From positions 1 through 41,149 of the forward strand of contig CATLIX010000030.1 in the NCBI GenBank assembly GCA_949959185.1: DNA of 41,149 bases, in the 5' to 3' direction. The stretch is from an uncultured Eubacterium sp. GTDB lineage: Bacteria; Bacillota; Clostridia; Lachnospirales; Lachnospiraceae. The translations under genes were made by a program, and so were the position numbers. The notes under the pieces are model-generated. The model was not told the DNA's origin. It saw only the letters and a program-made list of their open reading frames with translations, and did no database searches. This document shows, one piece after another, positions 24,470-32,991 of this stretch (the first letter of the stretch is position 1; each line of letters begins with the position of its first letter).

Positions 24470-25032
24470 TCTTCTTCCTCCCTGCTGTTCTCAATCTCCA
24501 ATTTATCTGCAAGTTCCCCCTGCTTATTGGGATATAAATGTGAATAAGTATTTAATGTTGTTTCGATTTTCTCATGCCCTAACCGTTCCGCAATCGCTAA
24601 TGGCGTAAAACCCATTTCCACGAGCAACGAAGCGTGGGAATGACGAATATCATGCAAGCGTATTCTTTTCACTCCCGAAGCCTTGATACCTCTGATAATC
24701 TCATGCTCCATATAGGATTTTGTAAAACGGAACATTCTTTCGTCTGCCATAATTCCGTATAAGTGCGAAGTATACTCTTTTAATTCTTCTGTCAGAAACG
24801 GCGGTATCGTTATGATACGTTTGCTCTTTGGCGTTTTAGGCGGTGTGATAATATCCCTTCCCTCTATCCGCTGATAAGACTTGTTTACGGAAATGGTGCG
24901 CTTCTCTAAGTCAATATCATTGTAGGTAAGAGCAAGTAATTCTGCTTTTGTCAAGTAAAATCTAAAAAAAATATCATTCTCCGCTTTCAACGAAAAAGAC
25001 ACCACAGAACCAGCCCTATGATGTCTTTCCAT
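24466..25032 (-). pseudogene. Tyrosine integrase, N-terminally truncated
   Basis: Only the C-terminal catalytic half is left. It includes AELLALTYNDIDLEKRTIS, the RLHDIRHSHASLL box (His, Arg, His), the GHEKIETTLNTYSHLYP end with Gly-His and the nucleophilic Tyr, and a normal C-terminus. The arm-binding and core-binding domains are missing. The first catalytic Arg, expected just before xxELLAL, is also missing: the sequence there is YLTKAELLAL. The first ~30 codons from 25032 to about 24960 look like unrelated DNA. The enzyme should be inactive. The break abuts the serine recombinase module. Confidence 0.8.
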
Positions 25033-25050
25033 ATCATTTCCTACATTGCT

Positions 25051-26646
25051 TTATTTCAGTGTAACCAACTCTTTCTCTCCTGCTATTTCTTTGAAAAACC
25101 CATCATCCATCTTCCAGACAATTTCAATCCGTTCCTCACTGTAAACCTGTACGCTTTCGATTACAGTAAGCAGTTTGCCCTTGTCAAAGGTTTCAAGTGA
25201 TGCCAGACCTTCCAGTTCCGCCTCCCGTTCTTTCATTTGGAGTATCCGCTCCTTAATCTGCACAACCTCGTCTTTCAGCTCTGGCACTCTTTTTTCTATT
25301 TCCAAAATGCGGCTGGCTGTGTTTTCATACTCTTTAAGATACTGTTCCTTCGTGAGCCTGCCGGAACGGTAATCTTCATATAACCTTAGCTTTTTTGAGG
25401 ACAGCCGCTTTCCTTCCGCCTCCATCACTCTTATTTTTTCTTCAATAACTGACGTCTGCGACCATTCCTTTTTCTTTCTGCCTGCTTCTGCCGACACCAT
25501 TCCCGCCATAGTGCGTGTACAGGACAGTATGGCATTCTCAAGCAGCTCTTTGTCCACATGGATTGTTTTACATTCCGCAATGCCAGAAATCGCTGCCTGT
25601 CCGCATCGGTAGGCATTCCCCCAAGTGGTAGGGATAATCCGTCTCCCACAGTACGGACAGATAAGGATTGGCTGTGCTTTCCGTCCTGTCGGCACATTTT
25701 TCTTTTCATGCGTGAATGCCCTTGCATTTGCCGTGTCAAACAGTTCCTGTGACACGAGGGGTTCATGTGTCCCCTCCACGATGATCCATTCAGACCTGTC
25801 ATTTTTAATATGACGCTTTGAGCCGACAGCCTCCTGCCTTGTCTTGTTCCAGACCGTCTTTCCGAGATAAACCTCATTTTTTAGCATGTCTCCAATGGTG
25901 GTAATGCTCCACAGCTTTTTTTTCTTTTCCCTGTGACTTTTCCTGTTCAGCCCCATTGCCTGAAAATGTTCCATGCAGGTAGGCGTACCCTGCTCATTCA
26001 AAAACCGTGCAATCTCTGGTTTCTTCTTTCCTTCCGCAGCCATTGTGAATATCAGCCTCACAACCTCTGCCGCCTCTTTATCGGGGATTAACTGGTGTAT
26101 ATTCTCTGGATTTTTTAAATATCCGTAAGGTACAAATGCCGCCATGTACTCCCCATGCGCCGCCCTTGTTCCCATTGCGCTTCTTACCTTTTTTGACAAG
26201 TCTTTGCTGTACATGGAATTGATGATGTTTTTCAGCGCAACGCTCATTCCCCCTGTCATTCCCATGCAGTCCTCACTGTCAAACTGGTCATTTACGGAAA
26301 TGAAACGTATTCCGAGCAGGGGGAAAATTCGCTCAAGATAATTTCCTGTCTCTAAATGGTCCCTTCCGAACCTTGAAAAATCCTTGACGATAATACAGCC
26401 TATTTTCCCCTGCTTTGCATCATCCATCATTCTCCGGAAAGCTGGTCTTTGAAAATTTGTACCGGAAAATCCGTCGTCAACATACTCCAATGTATCTGCC
26501 ATATTGGAAAGACCGTTGCGCTGCATATAATCCCTGATCAGTATCCTCTGTGCTGCCACGCTGTTGCTCTCTGCCTTTACAATCCCGTCAACATTGTTAT
26601 CTTCGTCAGAAAGACGGATATATAGTGCAGTCTTTTTATTGTCCAT
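25051..26646 (-). CDS. Large serine recombinase 1
   Basis: 531 residues. The resolvase-type catalytic domain has the nucleophile S13 in ALYIRLSDED, then the helix AESNSVAAQ and the IIVKDFSRFGRDHLETGNYLE active-site arginine segment. A recombinase domain (about 165-300) is followed by a zinc ribbon (CPYCGRR...CGQ...C) and a coiled coil (about 370-480). TnpX/TndX-like. The start at 26646 was chosen because GGGAGG lies 9 nt upstream. It overlaps the end of recombinase 2 by 11 nt, so the two are translationally linked. Confidence 0.93.
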   Translation of the reverse strand: MDNKKTALYIRLSDEDNNVDGIVKAESNSVAAQRILIRDYMQRNGLSNMADTLEYVDDGFSGTNFQRPAFRRMMDDAKQGKIGCIIVKDFSRFGRDHLETGNYLERIFPLLGIRFISVNDQFDSEDCMGMTGGMSVALKNIINSMYSKDLSKKVRSAMGTRAAHGEYMAAFVPYGYLKNPENIHQLIPDKEAAEVVRLIFTMAAEGKKKPEIARFLNEQGTPTCMEHFQAMGLNRKSHREKKKKLWSITTIGDMLKNEVYLGKTVWNKTRQEAVGSKRHIKNDRSEWIIVEGTHEPLVSQELFDTANARAFTHEKKNVPTGRKAQPILICPYCGRRIIPTTWGNAYRCGQAAISGIAECKTIHVDKELLENAILSCTRTMAGMVSAEAGRKKKEWSQTSVIEEKIRVMEAEGKRLSSKKLRLYEDYRSGRLTKEQYLKEYENTASRILEIEKRVPELKDEVVQIKERILQMKEREAELEGLASLETFDKGKLLTVIESVQVYSEERIEIVWKMDDGFFKEIAGEKELVTLK

Positions 26647-28333
26647 TGTCTGCCGCCTCCCTTTCCTTTGTGTATGCCACCAGTTCATGCAGCATGTCAT
26701 CATATACCAGATGGACGGTCACTTTCCCTGCTGACAAAACTTCGATTTTGTCCACGAACGCATCCACCATCTTTTTTGTCAGGTGCCGGATATTCCTGTA
26801 TTTTTCAATGGCAGTTTCCCAGTTCCTGCTGGCACAGTAATTCCTGTCATACTTCTTCTGGTATTCTGTAACCTCATCTATTCTTTTACGGAGTTCTGAT
26901 TCCTTGACTGCCTCCTTATTTGCTAATGTTTCATACTGTTCCGCATCAATCAGACGCTCCGCATAATCTTCATATAACTGCTGTCTGCGTTCCGACACCT
27001 TTTCCATGTCATGGTGCAGTTTCTGGATCTCCCTAGTTAGCACGTCATACTTCTCCATACTTTCCGCTTTACGGTTCATTCTCTTTAACATTTCCATGCT
27101 GTCAACATACACATTCATATGGACACGGATAACACGGAGGACTTCATCATTAACGGCATTTTCAGAAACGCTTTTCCTGCTGCATCCCTTTTTTGTCAGG
27201 TGTCCCCCACATGCAAAATTGGCTGTCCCGTTTGAGCTTTTTACAAGGTACATGGTTGCCCCGCAGTCACCGCACACAATCTTCTTTTTATAGAAGTTCC
27301 GGCAGGCAAGCTCTCCCTTGTTTATCCTTCCATAATGCGTGGATTTTTCATGTACCTTCTTTAACCTTTCCTGTGCTTTGAGGTACAGCGCCCTCGGAAC
27401 TATCGCTTCATGGGTGTCCTCCACCATAATCCAGTTCTCTTTCGGCTCCTTCCACTGCTTTTTTTCTGCAAAACTGTCCCTGCCATGTTCATTATGCCTG
27501 CTGTCCCCTGCATAATAAGGGTTGCAGAGCATCCGTGAAATCGTCCCGCCGCTCCATTCAGGGTTGTAGTTTTTCGGCAGCTCCTTTGTCCTTTTGAAAT
27601 GCTTGTATGCTCTCGGTCCGATCACACCATCATCATTCAGGACTCTTGCAATCTGCGCATATCCCATTTCTTCATTTACGAACATTTCAAAAATACGCAC
27701 TACAACCGGGGCAGTTTCCGTATCTGCTATGATGCGGTGTTTGTCCAGCGGATCACTCATAAGCCCGTAAGCAAGGTTTCCGTTGACATTGCTGCCTTTT
27801 TTCCAGTTGGCACGGTAAGACGCCCTGATTTTTTTCGCCAGATCCCTTGAATAAAACTCATTGAAGATATTTGACATGCATACGGAGAGGTCTGCGCCTT
27901 CCCGGATGGAGTCATAACCATCCGTCACCGCAATGAACCGCACCTCAAAGAACGGGAATACCCTTTCCACATAATTGCCTGCCTCCACATAGTTCCTCCC
28001 AAGCCGGGACAGGTCTTTCACAATCACGCAGTTAATGCGTCCGTCCCTGATGTCCCGCATCATTTCCTCAAAGCCGCTTCTCTCAAAATTTGTCCCGGTC
28101 TGTGATACATCCATGTATTCACGTTCCACCACAATATCCTCTGCGCCTTCCACAAATTTTTTCAAAAGCCCCATCTGGTTCTCTATGGTTCCCCGTTCCC
28201 TGTTTGCCTCACTCTCAAGGGAAAGCCGTGCATACAACCCTGCTCTGAATATGGTCTTTTCTTCTTTTACAGCCACTGCCGATGTATCCCTGCCGACATT
28301 TACAAAATCAACTTTTCTCGATTTTCTTGCCAT
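26636..28333 (-). CDS. Large serine recombinase 2
   Basis: 565 residues. Nucleophile S38 in GLYARLSLES, active-site segment VIVKDLSRLGRNYVEAGNYVE, recombinase domain, zinc ribbon CGDCGATM...CGGHLTKKGC and a coiled-coil C-terminus. After the nucleophile it has ERGTIENQ where relatives have SNSI-NQ. The start at 28333 has GGGAGG about 8 nt upstream and lies one base after the stop of recombinase 3. It is clearly diverged from its two neighbours, so the three are old paralogs rather than a recent duplication. Confidence 0.93.
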   Translation of the reverse strand: MARKSRKVDFVNVGRDTSAVAVKEEKTIFRAGLYARLSLESEANRERGTIENQMGLLKKFVEGAEDIVVEREYMDVSQTGTNFERSGFEEMMRDIRDGRINCVIVKDLSRLGRNYVEAGNYVERVFPFFEVRFIAVTDGYDSIREGADLSVCMSNIFNEFYSRDLAKKIRASYRANWKKGSNVNGNLAYGLMSDPLDKHRIIADTETAPVVVRIFEMFVNEEMGYAQIARVLNDDGVIGPRAYKHFKRTKELPKNYNPEWSGGTISRMLCNPYYAGDSRHNEHGRDSFAEKKQWKEPKENWIMVEDTHEAIVPRALYLKAQERLKKVHEKSTHYGRINKGELACRNFYKKKIVCGDCGATMYLVKSSNGTANFACGGHLTKKGCSRKSVSENAVNDEVLRVIRVHMNVYVDSMEMLKRMNRKAESMEKYDVLTREIQKLHHDMEKVSERRQQLYEDYAERLIDAEQYETLANKEAVKESELRKRIDEVTEYQKKYDRNYCASRNWETAIEKYRNIRHLTKKMVDAFVDKIEVLSAGKVTVHLVYDDMLHELVAYTKEREAADNGQ

Positions 28334-28334
28334 C

Positions 28335-30038
28335 TTACACGACCTCCCTTTCCTTGACATTTACCCTTCCGTTTTCTTCCGTGCTTACCGTACAGCCTAC
28401 AGACTGTATCTGGCTGAGCGCCGACTGGAAACAGTCCTGAAAACAGAAATCTATCTCAATATGATTCTTGTCATACACTTTTACCCGCTCAATCAGCTCC
28501 ACCGCCGCAGTCCTGCTTAGTTCACTGATGTTCTGGTATTCCTTAAAATACCGGAGCCATTCATATTTATCCGTTTTGGCGTCAACCACATCCTGTATTG
28601 TGCGGCTGATTTTCCGTACCGCATCTTCCGCTTTTTTCCTCTTGTTGTTGTATCCTTCATACAGTTCTGCATAATCTTCTTTGGAAACAATGCCTTCTTT
28701 CAGATCTTCGTACAGCATGTCCCTCAGTTCCCTGCACCTTTGTATCTCCTGCTCTTTTGCTTCTTTCTGTCTTTCCAGTTCCTTTATTTCCAGCTCCTGA
28801 AACGGCACGGTATTGATGTATGCAAGGATTCTCCCCGCATCAAGCACACTGGCAATATGCGTCTTTAGCACATCAAACACCAGACGCTCCAGCTTGTCTT
28901 TTGGGATACGGTGTGTCCCGCACTGCTTCGTTGCAGCATTTTTTGAACAGATATAATAGGAATAAACCTTCCCGCCCGCCGGGACATTCCGCTTGATCAT
29001 CGGCGCACCGCAGTCCGCACACACGGCAAGCCCCGACAGCACATAGACTTCATCCTCATTTGGCGACGTCCTTGTGTCCATGCCGAGAAGCCTCTGGACA
29101 ATGGCAAATTCCCTCCTGCTGATGACAGGCTCATGATTGTCCTCAATCCTGACCCATTCTTCTTCCGGCTTATCCATAATCTTCTTAATCTTATGGTTTG
29201 GCGTGGAATGTTTTCCCTGCGTCAGTGTCCCGACATATACCTCGTTCTCAAGCACCCTGCGGACGGACATGGAACTCCACTCTGCCTGCTCATGTGTTTT
29301 AAAATTATCCTGGATACGGATGCCGAGGCTGTGTTTATACTCCATCGGTGACAATATCCCCTGTTCATTGAGGCAGTCCGCAATGGCTGTCTGGCTCATT
29401 CCGTGCAGCTTCATACGGAATATGTCCTTCACCACGCCTGCTGCATACAGGTCAGGAACCAGCCTGCTCCTGTCATTTTCATCTTTCTTATAACCATAGG
29501 GTGTAAATGCGCCTATGTACTCACCATTCCTGCGCTTTACTTCCAGATGGCTGCGTATCTTTATGGAAATATCCCGGCAGTATGCGTCATTCATCAGGTT
29601 TTTGAATGGAACGACAATATCATCCCTGCTGCTTTCCTCCTTGCTGTCAATATGGTCATTAACTGCAATGAACCGCACACCGAGAGCCGGGAACAGTCTT
29701 TCAATGTACTTCCCGGAATCAATATATTCCCTTCCGAAACGTGACAGGTCTTTTACGATCACACAGTCAACCGTTCCCCTTCTGATGTCATCCATCATCA
29801 TCTGGAACCCCGGACGCTCAAAATCGGAACCGCTGTAACCGTCATCCACACGTTCAGAAACCACTATAATATCATCTTTGTCTTTCAGGAAATCTTTAAT
29901 CAGATTTTTCTGGTTGGATATGCTGTTGCTCTCTGCCTTTGCTGCACTGGCAACATAACCATCTTCTTTTGAAAGCCTCACATAGATGGCTGCATGATAG
30001 ATTTTGTTTACTGTCAGACAGTCTGCTGTCTTATTCAT
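28335..30038 (-). CDS. Large serine recombinase 3
   Basis: 567 residues. Nucleophile S23 in AIYVRLSKED, SNSISNQ, active-site segment VIVKDLSRFGREYIDSGKYIE, recombinase domain, zinc ribbon CADCGAPM...CSKNAATKQC and a C-terminal coiled coil. The start at 30038 has AAGGAGG 8 nt upstream; the longer frame to 30089 has no ribosome binding site. First of the three recombinases in transcription order, after a 394-bp gap rich in palindromes. Confidence 0.93.
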   Translation of the reverse strand: MNKTADCLTVNKIYHAAIYVRLSKEDGYVASAAKAESNSISNQKNLIKDFLKDKDDIIVVSERVDDGYSGSDFERPGFQMMMDDIRRGTVDCVIVKDLSRFGREYIDSGKYIERLFPALGVRFIAVNDHIDSKEESSRDDIVVPFKNLMNDAYCRDISIKIRSHLEVKRRNGEYIGAFTPYGYKKDENDRSRLVPDLYAAGVVKDIFRMKLHGMSQTAIADCLNEQGILSPMEYKHSLGIRIQDNFKTHEQAEWSSMSVRRVLENEVYVGTLTQGKHSTPNHKIKKIMDKPEEEWVRIEDNHEPVISRREFAIVQRLLGMDTRTSPNEDEVYVLSGLAVCADCGAPMIKRNVPAGGKVYSYYICSKNAATKQCGTHRIPKDKLERLVFDVLKTHIASVLDAGRILAYINTVPFQELEIKELERQKEAKEQEIQRCRELRDMLYEDLKEGIVSKEDYAELYEGYNNKRKKAEDAVRKISRTIQDVVDAKTDKYEWLRYFKEYQNISELSRTAAVELIERVKVYDKNHIEIDFCFQDCFQSALSQIQSVGCTVSTEENGRVNVKEREVV

Positions 30039-30432
30039 AGCGTAGTCCTCCTTGTTTTCCGAAGGAAAATGCGGCTGCATTTCCTGCACGACGGCAGGAG
30101 CAGGGGCTTTTCCTCCTAAAATGTTAAGCAGGACAAACGCCAGTAAACTTTTATTAGATTTGATGCTGAAACAGATGTGCCTTTCTCACCGGACATCTGC
30201 TGTCTTTTCTCGAATCCTATATTAACATATCCTGCGGCATTTTTCCACTGCTTTTTTTATTTTTTCATGCGCCATCTTCCGGCTGTTACTGCTCACTGCG
30301 TTCCAGTAACAGGTAAAAATCCATGCAAAATCACCTTCTGTGATGGATTTTTACTTGAAAGTGGTACGTTTTCGCACGGAATTAGCAGTAAATGCTAATT
30401 CCTGTCTGCACAGTAACGTCCGTTTTTCTTTG
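30039..30432. repeat. Gene-free palindrome cluster before the recombinases
   Basis: Four perfect inverted repeats: CAGATGT/ACATCTG (30172-30199), CTGTTACTG/CAGTAACAG (30283-30312), GTAAAAATCCAT/ATGGATTTTTAC (30313-30354) and GGAATTAGCA/TGCTAATTCC (30378-30402). None has a typical terminator T tract on the minus strand. They could be recombinase binding sites, an operator array or a folded leader for the recombinase genes. No gene is seen in the stretch. Confidence 0.6.
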
Positions 30433-30681
30433 TCAAGCCATAAGGAGCAGGTTTTCAAAGGCATCCTCAAAACTTACTCCGTTATTTGCGAAACGTATTT
30501 TTACCATTGTGTTCCCGACCTTTACAAGATAGGGGTTCCCAACCTTCCTAAGATACTGCGCTTTCTTTTCCTCCACTGTCCTGTCCCTGTCAATCCTTAT
30601 CTTGCTGATGTCCTTTAATTCATCCAGTTTTACATCGTCAAAGTCCTGTTCCAAAAATTTTCTGTGTTCTTCTGCTGTCAT
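30433..30681 (-). CDS. Small transposon protein, 82 residues (DUF6870-like)
   Basis: Soluble acidic protein with a helical start (TAEEHRKFLEQDFDD) and a C-terminal strand-helix segment KVGNTMVKIRFANNGVSFED. This resembles small proteins from Firmicutes recombinase elements grouped as DUF6870; the assignment is from memory of the pattern. GGGAGG lies 7 nt before the ATG. Function unknown. Confidence 0.7.
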   Translation of the reverse strand: MTAEEHRKFLEQDFDDVKLDELKDISKIRIDRDRTVEEKKAQYLRKVGNPYLVKVGNTMVKIRFANNGVSFEDAFENLLLMA

Positions 30682-30775
30682 GCCATTACCTCCCAGTTAA
30701 AAAATGCTGCCGGATATTTCTGGCAGCTATGTATGCCGGACTGCTGATCCGGCTTGGAAAGGTGTTTTTGTCCTC

Positions 30776-31174
30776 TTACCACTTGCTTGCTTCAAGCCTC
30801 TTTTGGAAATTCCTGTATATCTCCTTATCCACCCACTCTGCATAATCCTTAGTGTCAATCAGTCCCTCTAAATCGTATATTCTGGAACGCATGGACTGCT
30901 CCACTCTTTCAGCGCTGTATTCCCCCAGTTCTGTCAGCTTCACAGTCAGCTTTTTCCTGATTTCTTCCTGCATGGTCTGCGGCATTGCTGCTATATAGTA
31001 AGGCGGCAGATATGACACACCGCTGTGCATGACTGCATCCTCATACTGATAGCTTTTTTCAAAGCTGAGAAGAAATTTCCGTATCTGGACTCTGGCTTTT
31101 CCCCGGTTCTCCTCACTGACTAATTCTGTCAGCCCGTCAAAGAACTGGACCAGTTCCGATTTTGTAAACCCCAT
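30776..31174 (-). CDS. Unknown protein, 132 residues
   Basis: A helical soluble protein beginning MGFTKSELVQFFDGLTELV, with a long charged middle and the end YRNFQKRLEASKW. AAAGGAG lies 8 nt before the ATG. It lies between the MazF-like gene and the 82-residue protein on the same strand. No family recognised. Confidence 0.65.
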   Translation of the reverse strand: MGFTKSELVQFFDGLTELVSEENRGKARVQIRKFLLSFEKSYQYEDAVMHSGVSYLPPYYIAAMPQTMQEEIRKKLTVKLTELGEYSAERVEQSMRSRIYDLEGLIDTKDYAEWVDKEIYRNFQKRLEASKW

Positions 31175-31328
31175 TTTTCCATACTCCTTTCGTACTGCAC
31201 ATACCCTTGTTCAGAATGACATACTCTGCCCTATAACGGACAAATATGTAAAAGCCGGACACCCGCCCGGCTCTAAAATAACCTTTCTTACAGTCTGACA
31301 CTGCTACCTGCCCTCAATCACTGCCATT

Positions 31329-31448
31329 TCAATAGATTCTCCCATATCTCCTGCGTCTCCCCTTCTTAAAAAACATCACTACTGAAACAACAAGCACGGA
31401 TAACACAAAAAATACGCCTGCTGTTGCAACTACTTTAATCCTGCCCAT
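31329..31448 (-). CDS. Possible small membrane peptide, 39 residues
   Basis: One hydrophobic segment (VVATAGVFFVLSVLVVSVVM) followed by the basic tail FKKGRRRRYGRIY, so an N-out/C-in single-pass peptide. The start at 31448 has AAGGTGG about 6 nt upstream; the longer frame to 31526 runs into the MazF-like gene. Single-span cationic peptides next to toxin-like genes can be toxins, but nothing here proves it. Confidence 0.4.
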   Translation of the reverse strand: MGRIKVVATAGVFFVLSVLVVSVVMFFKKGRRRRYGRIY

Positions 31449-31467
31449 ATTTTCCACCTTTTCCTTA

Positions 31468-31833
31468 TTAGTTGTACCTGTCAAACACACCCACCTGCAC
31501 CTGTACGCCCTCCGTGATCCTGTCAAGCGTTTCTACGTCAACTTTTCCCATGTGTTCTATGATACGGTCAAAGTTCAGCGCCGTCACCTGTTCGCATAAT
31601 GCGATGCTGTGCTGGTCAAGTCCCTCCGTCTTATATGATGATATGAATACATGGGTTGGCAGGCTCCGCTTCTTGTAAATCTTTGTTGACAGCGGAACTA
31701 CCGTAATGACGGTGCTGTGCTTGTTTGCCCTGTTGTTACTGACTACTACCACCGGGCGCATACCGCCCTGCATACTTCCCTGATACTGTACGCCCAAGTC
31801 CGCATACAGTATATCGCCTCTCCTTATCTTCAT
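31468..31833 (-). CDS. MazF/PemK-family endoribonuclease-like protein
   Basis: 121 residues. It starts KIRRGDILYADLG and continues with GGMRPVVVVSNN, NKHSTVITVVPLS and THVFI, the beta-strands and active-site loops of the MazF/PemK fold (the arginine in GGMRPVVV and the threonine in STVITVVPLST). No MazE-like antitoxin is adjacent. The ATG overlaps the stop of the dead resolvase-like gene (TGATG), so translation is coupled. In this module it may be a solitary toxin, an element-maintenance factor or a regulator. Confidence 0.85.
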   Translation of the reverse strand: MKIRRGDILYADLGVQYQGSMQGGMRPVVVVSNNRANKHSTVITVVPLSTKIYKKRSLPTHVFISSYKTEGLDQHSIALCEQVTALNFDRIIEHMGKVDVETLDRITEGVQVQVGVFDRYN

Positions 31834-32261
31834 CAGCAGCCTTTTCCCCCACCCCATATCGGTCTTTCCTTATCAGCAGGACACGTTGTTGTGTCATATA
31901 TATGGTACTGCATGGTGGAAAGCTCAAAGAAGCCGACGCCGATATTGGCGGCATCGTGCATAAATTCTTCCAGATTGGACTCGTCCGCTGTTATGTCAGC
32001 CATGTTCTCCACAACAACCGTATCATACTGCCCGGTAATCAACCGGGTAATCAGCATATTTACCGCATCACGGTCAATATCCCTGTTCGGTCCCTTGTTG
32101 ACAATTGTTTCATTCATTAACGCTATTCCTGCCATGCTGCACTTCTGTCGGTTCTCCTGAATGATCCTGCGAAGATTGCTTTCTGACTTGTTGGAGTTCA
32201 TAAACATGACTGCCGGATGCACAAGCAAGCCGACCTCAAAACTTTTCACATTACTGCACAT
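31833..32261 (-). CDS. Resolvase-like protein lacking catalytic residues
   Basis: 142 residues. The segment RDAVNMLITRLITGQYDTVVVENMADIT then EEFMHDAANIGVGFFEL follows the strand-helix pattern of serine recombinase catalytic domains (compare EEMMRDIRDGRINCVIVKDL then YVERVFPFFEVRFIAV in recombinase 2). The YxRxS nucleophile site is replaced by GLLVHPAVM, and the SRxxR arginines are replaced by ADITAD. There is no DNA-binding domain. The start at 32261 has AGGTG 6-7 nt upstream. It could form mixed dimers with the active recombinases. First gene of the module's transcript. Confidence 0.65.
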   Translation of the reverse strand: MCSNVKSFEVGLLVHPAVMFMNSNKSESNLRRIIQENRQKCSMAGIALMNETIVNKGPNRDIDRDAVNMLITRLITGQYDTVVVENMADITADESNLEEFMHDAANIGVGFFELSTMQYHIYDTTTCPADKERPIWGGGKGC

Positions 32262-32324
32262 GATAATCACCTATACTTTCTTCTATTTTCGTTGACTGAA
32301 ACAAAAGAGAAGTTTTTGCCGGCA

Positions 32325-32397
32325 TTATCCTCTCATACAGGAAAGCCTTGTCTGCTGTTATCTGATAACTGCAAGGCTTGCCTGTATCAGAGGATAA
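32325..32397. repeat. Long imperfect inverted repeat, 26-bp arms
   Basis: The left arm 32325-32350 and right arm 32372-32397 match in 24 of 26 positions. The 21-bp centre itself contains the palindrome GTTATCTGATAAC. GTGGCG-TTTC-CGCCAC (32400-32415) and TCTGA-AAATA-TCAGA (about 32437-32451) follow. It lies 65 nt upstream of the dead resolvase-like gene, so it is in that gene's promoter/leader region or at the module end. Confidence 0.7.
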
Positions 32398-32451
32398 CGT
32401 GGCGTTTCCGCCACATTACCCCTCTGTTCAATCTGAAAATATCAGATATTG

Positions 32452-32904
32452 CTCTCGCTGGTCCCCGAACCGGGTAACATACACTGGGACGGCTTATATC
32501 CCACGCTGCGCCTCCATCATGCCCAACCAGACGGAATCCACAGGCAGCCACTCCCGGAAAATGCTTTTCGCTGAAATTCCGACGCTGTTTTATCCCATTA
32601 TCTCTGACTGCCATGCCAGTAGGCACAATCCTCTGCTCTTAAAAACTTATGTTTTTTACCTTCACGGGCAACAATGTTATCCATTGCAGGTACATCTTCG
32701 CACGAAATGGGATTCTGCCACCCCTTTATCCCTACATAAGCATGAACGGATAAAAGGGCGAAAATAAAATCAGGTGTATGCGTGTCCTATTAAATTGTTT
32801 TGGCTTTCTCAAGCCTGCAACTATCATAACTGAAAGGGGAAGTTTTTCAGAGTGCCAGATTGCACTATTTATAGATGATATATGCCACCTTTTAGCACAT
32901 AAAA
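32452..32904. other. Gene-free stretch between recombinase module and secreted-protein units
   Basis: No convincing gene. A hairpin CCCTTTATCC/GGATAAAAGGG lies near 32721-32758. Short frames on both strands lack ribosome binding sites or protein-like composition. It probably holds decayed element-end DNA. Confidence 0.5.
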
Positions 32905-32943
32905 AAATCAGCCTCCGAACCGTTATAGATCAAAGACTGATTT
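32905..32943 (-). terminator. Terminator of the 33551/32992 transcription unit
   Basis: AAATCAG (32905-32911) pairs with CTGATTT (32937-32943). On the minus strand the stem ends in a run of seven or more T. It lies 49 nt beyond the stop of the 166-residue secreted protein. Confidence 0.65.
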
Positions 32944-32991
32944 CATTTAATGTTATCCAAACAAATGTGTTTATGGGGAATATTTATTCTA

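Larger units (their letters stand above)
18010..24960. mobile_element. Decayed integrative mobilizable element (tyrosine integrase type)
   Basis: The left limit is inferred from the cut-off MBL-like gene; the right limit is where the integrase loses homology. It contains a MobV relaxase, a MobC-like protein, a RepA-like ATPase and an integrase, all on the minus strand, plus cargo (a beta-lactamase-like lipoprotein and two unknown genes). No conjugation (type IV secretion) genes are present, so it would need a helper. Near the left limit GTTGCCAAAATGTTGCC (18111-18127) is a short direct repeat that could be an integrase arm site. Confidence 0.55.
24960..32451. mobile_element. Serine recombinase module with accessory genes (limits approximate)
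   Basis: Minus-strand genes in transcription order: dead resolvase-like protein, MazF-like protein, small membrane peptide, 132-residue unknown, 82-residue unknown, then three large serine recombinases. The left edge is the integrase break. The right edge is set at the end of the palindrome cluster and is a guess. I could not find the missing integrase N-terminus beyond it, so this is not a simple insertion into the integrase. Confidence 0.6.

Noticed and set aside
25018-25200. Plus-strand frames inside the recombinase genes
   Set aside because: They are shadows of the minus-strand recombinase frames, with no ribosome binding sites and no protein-like composition.
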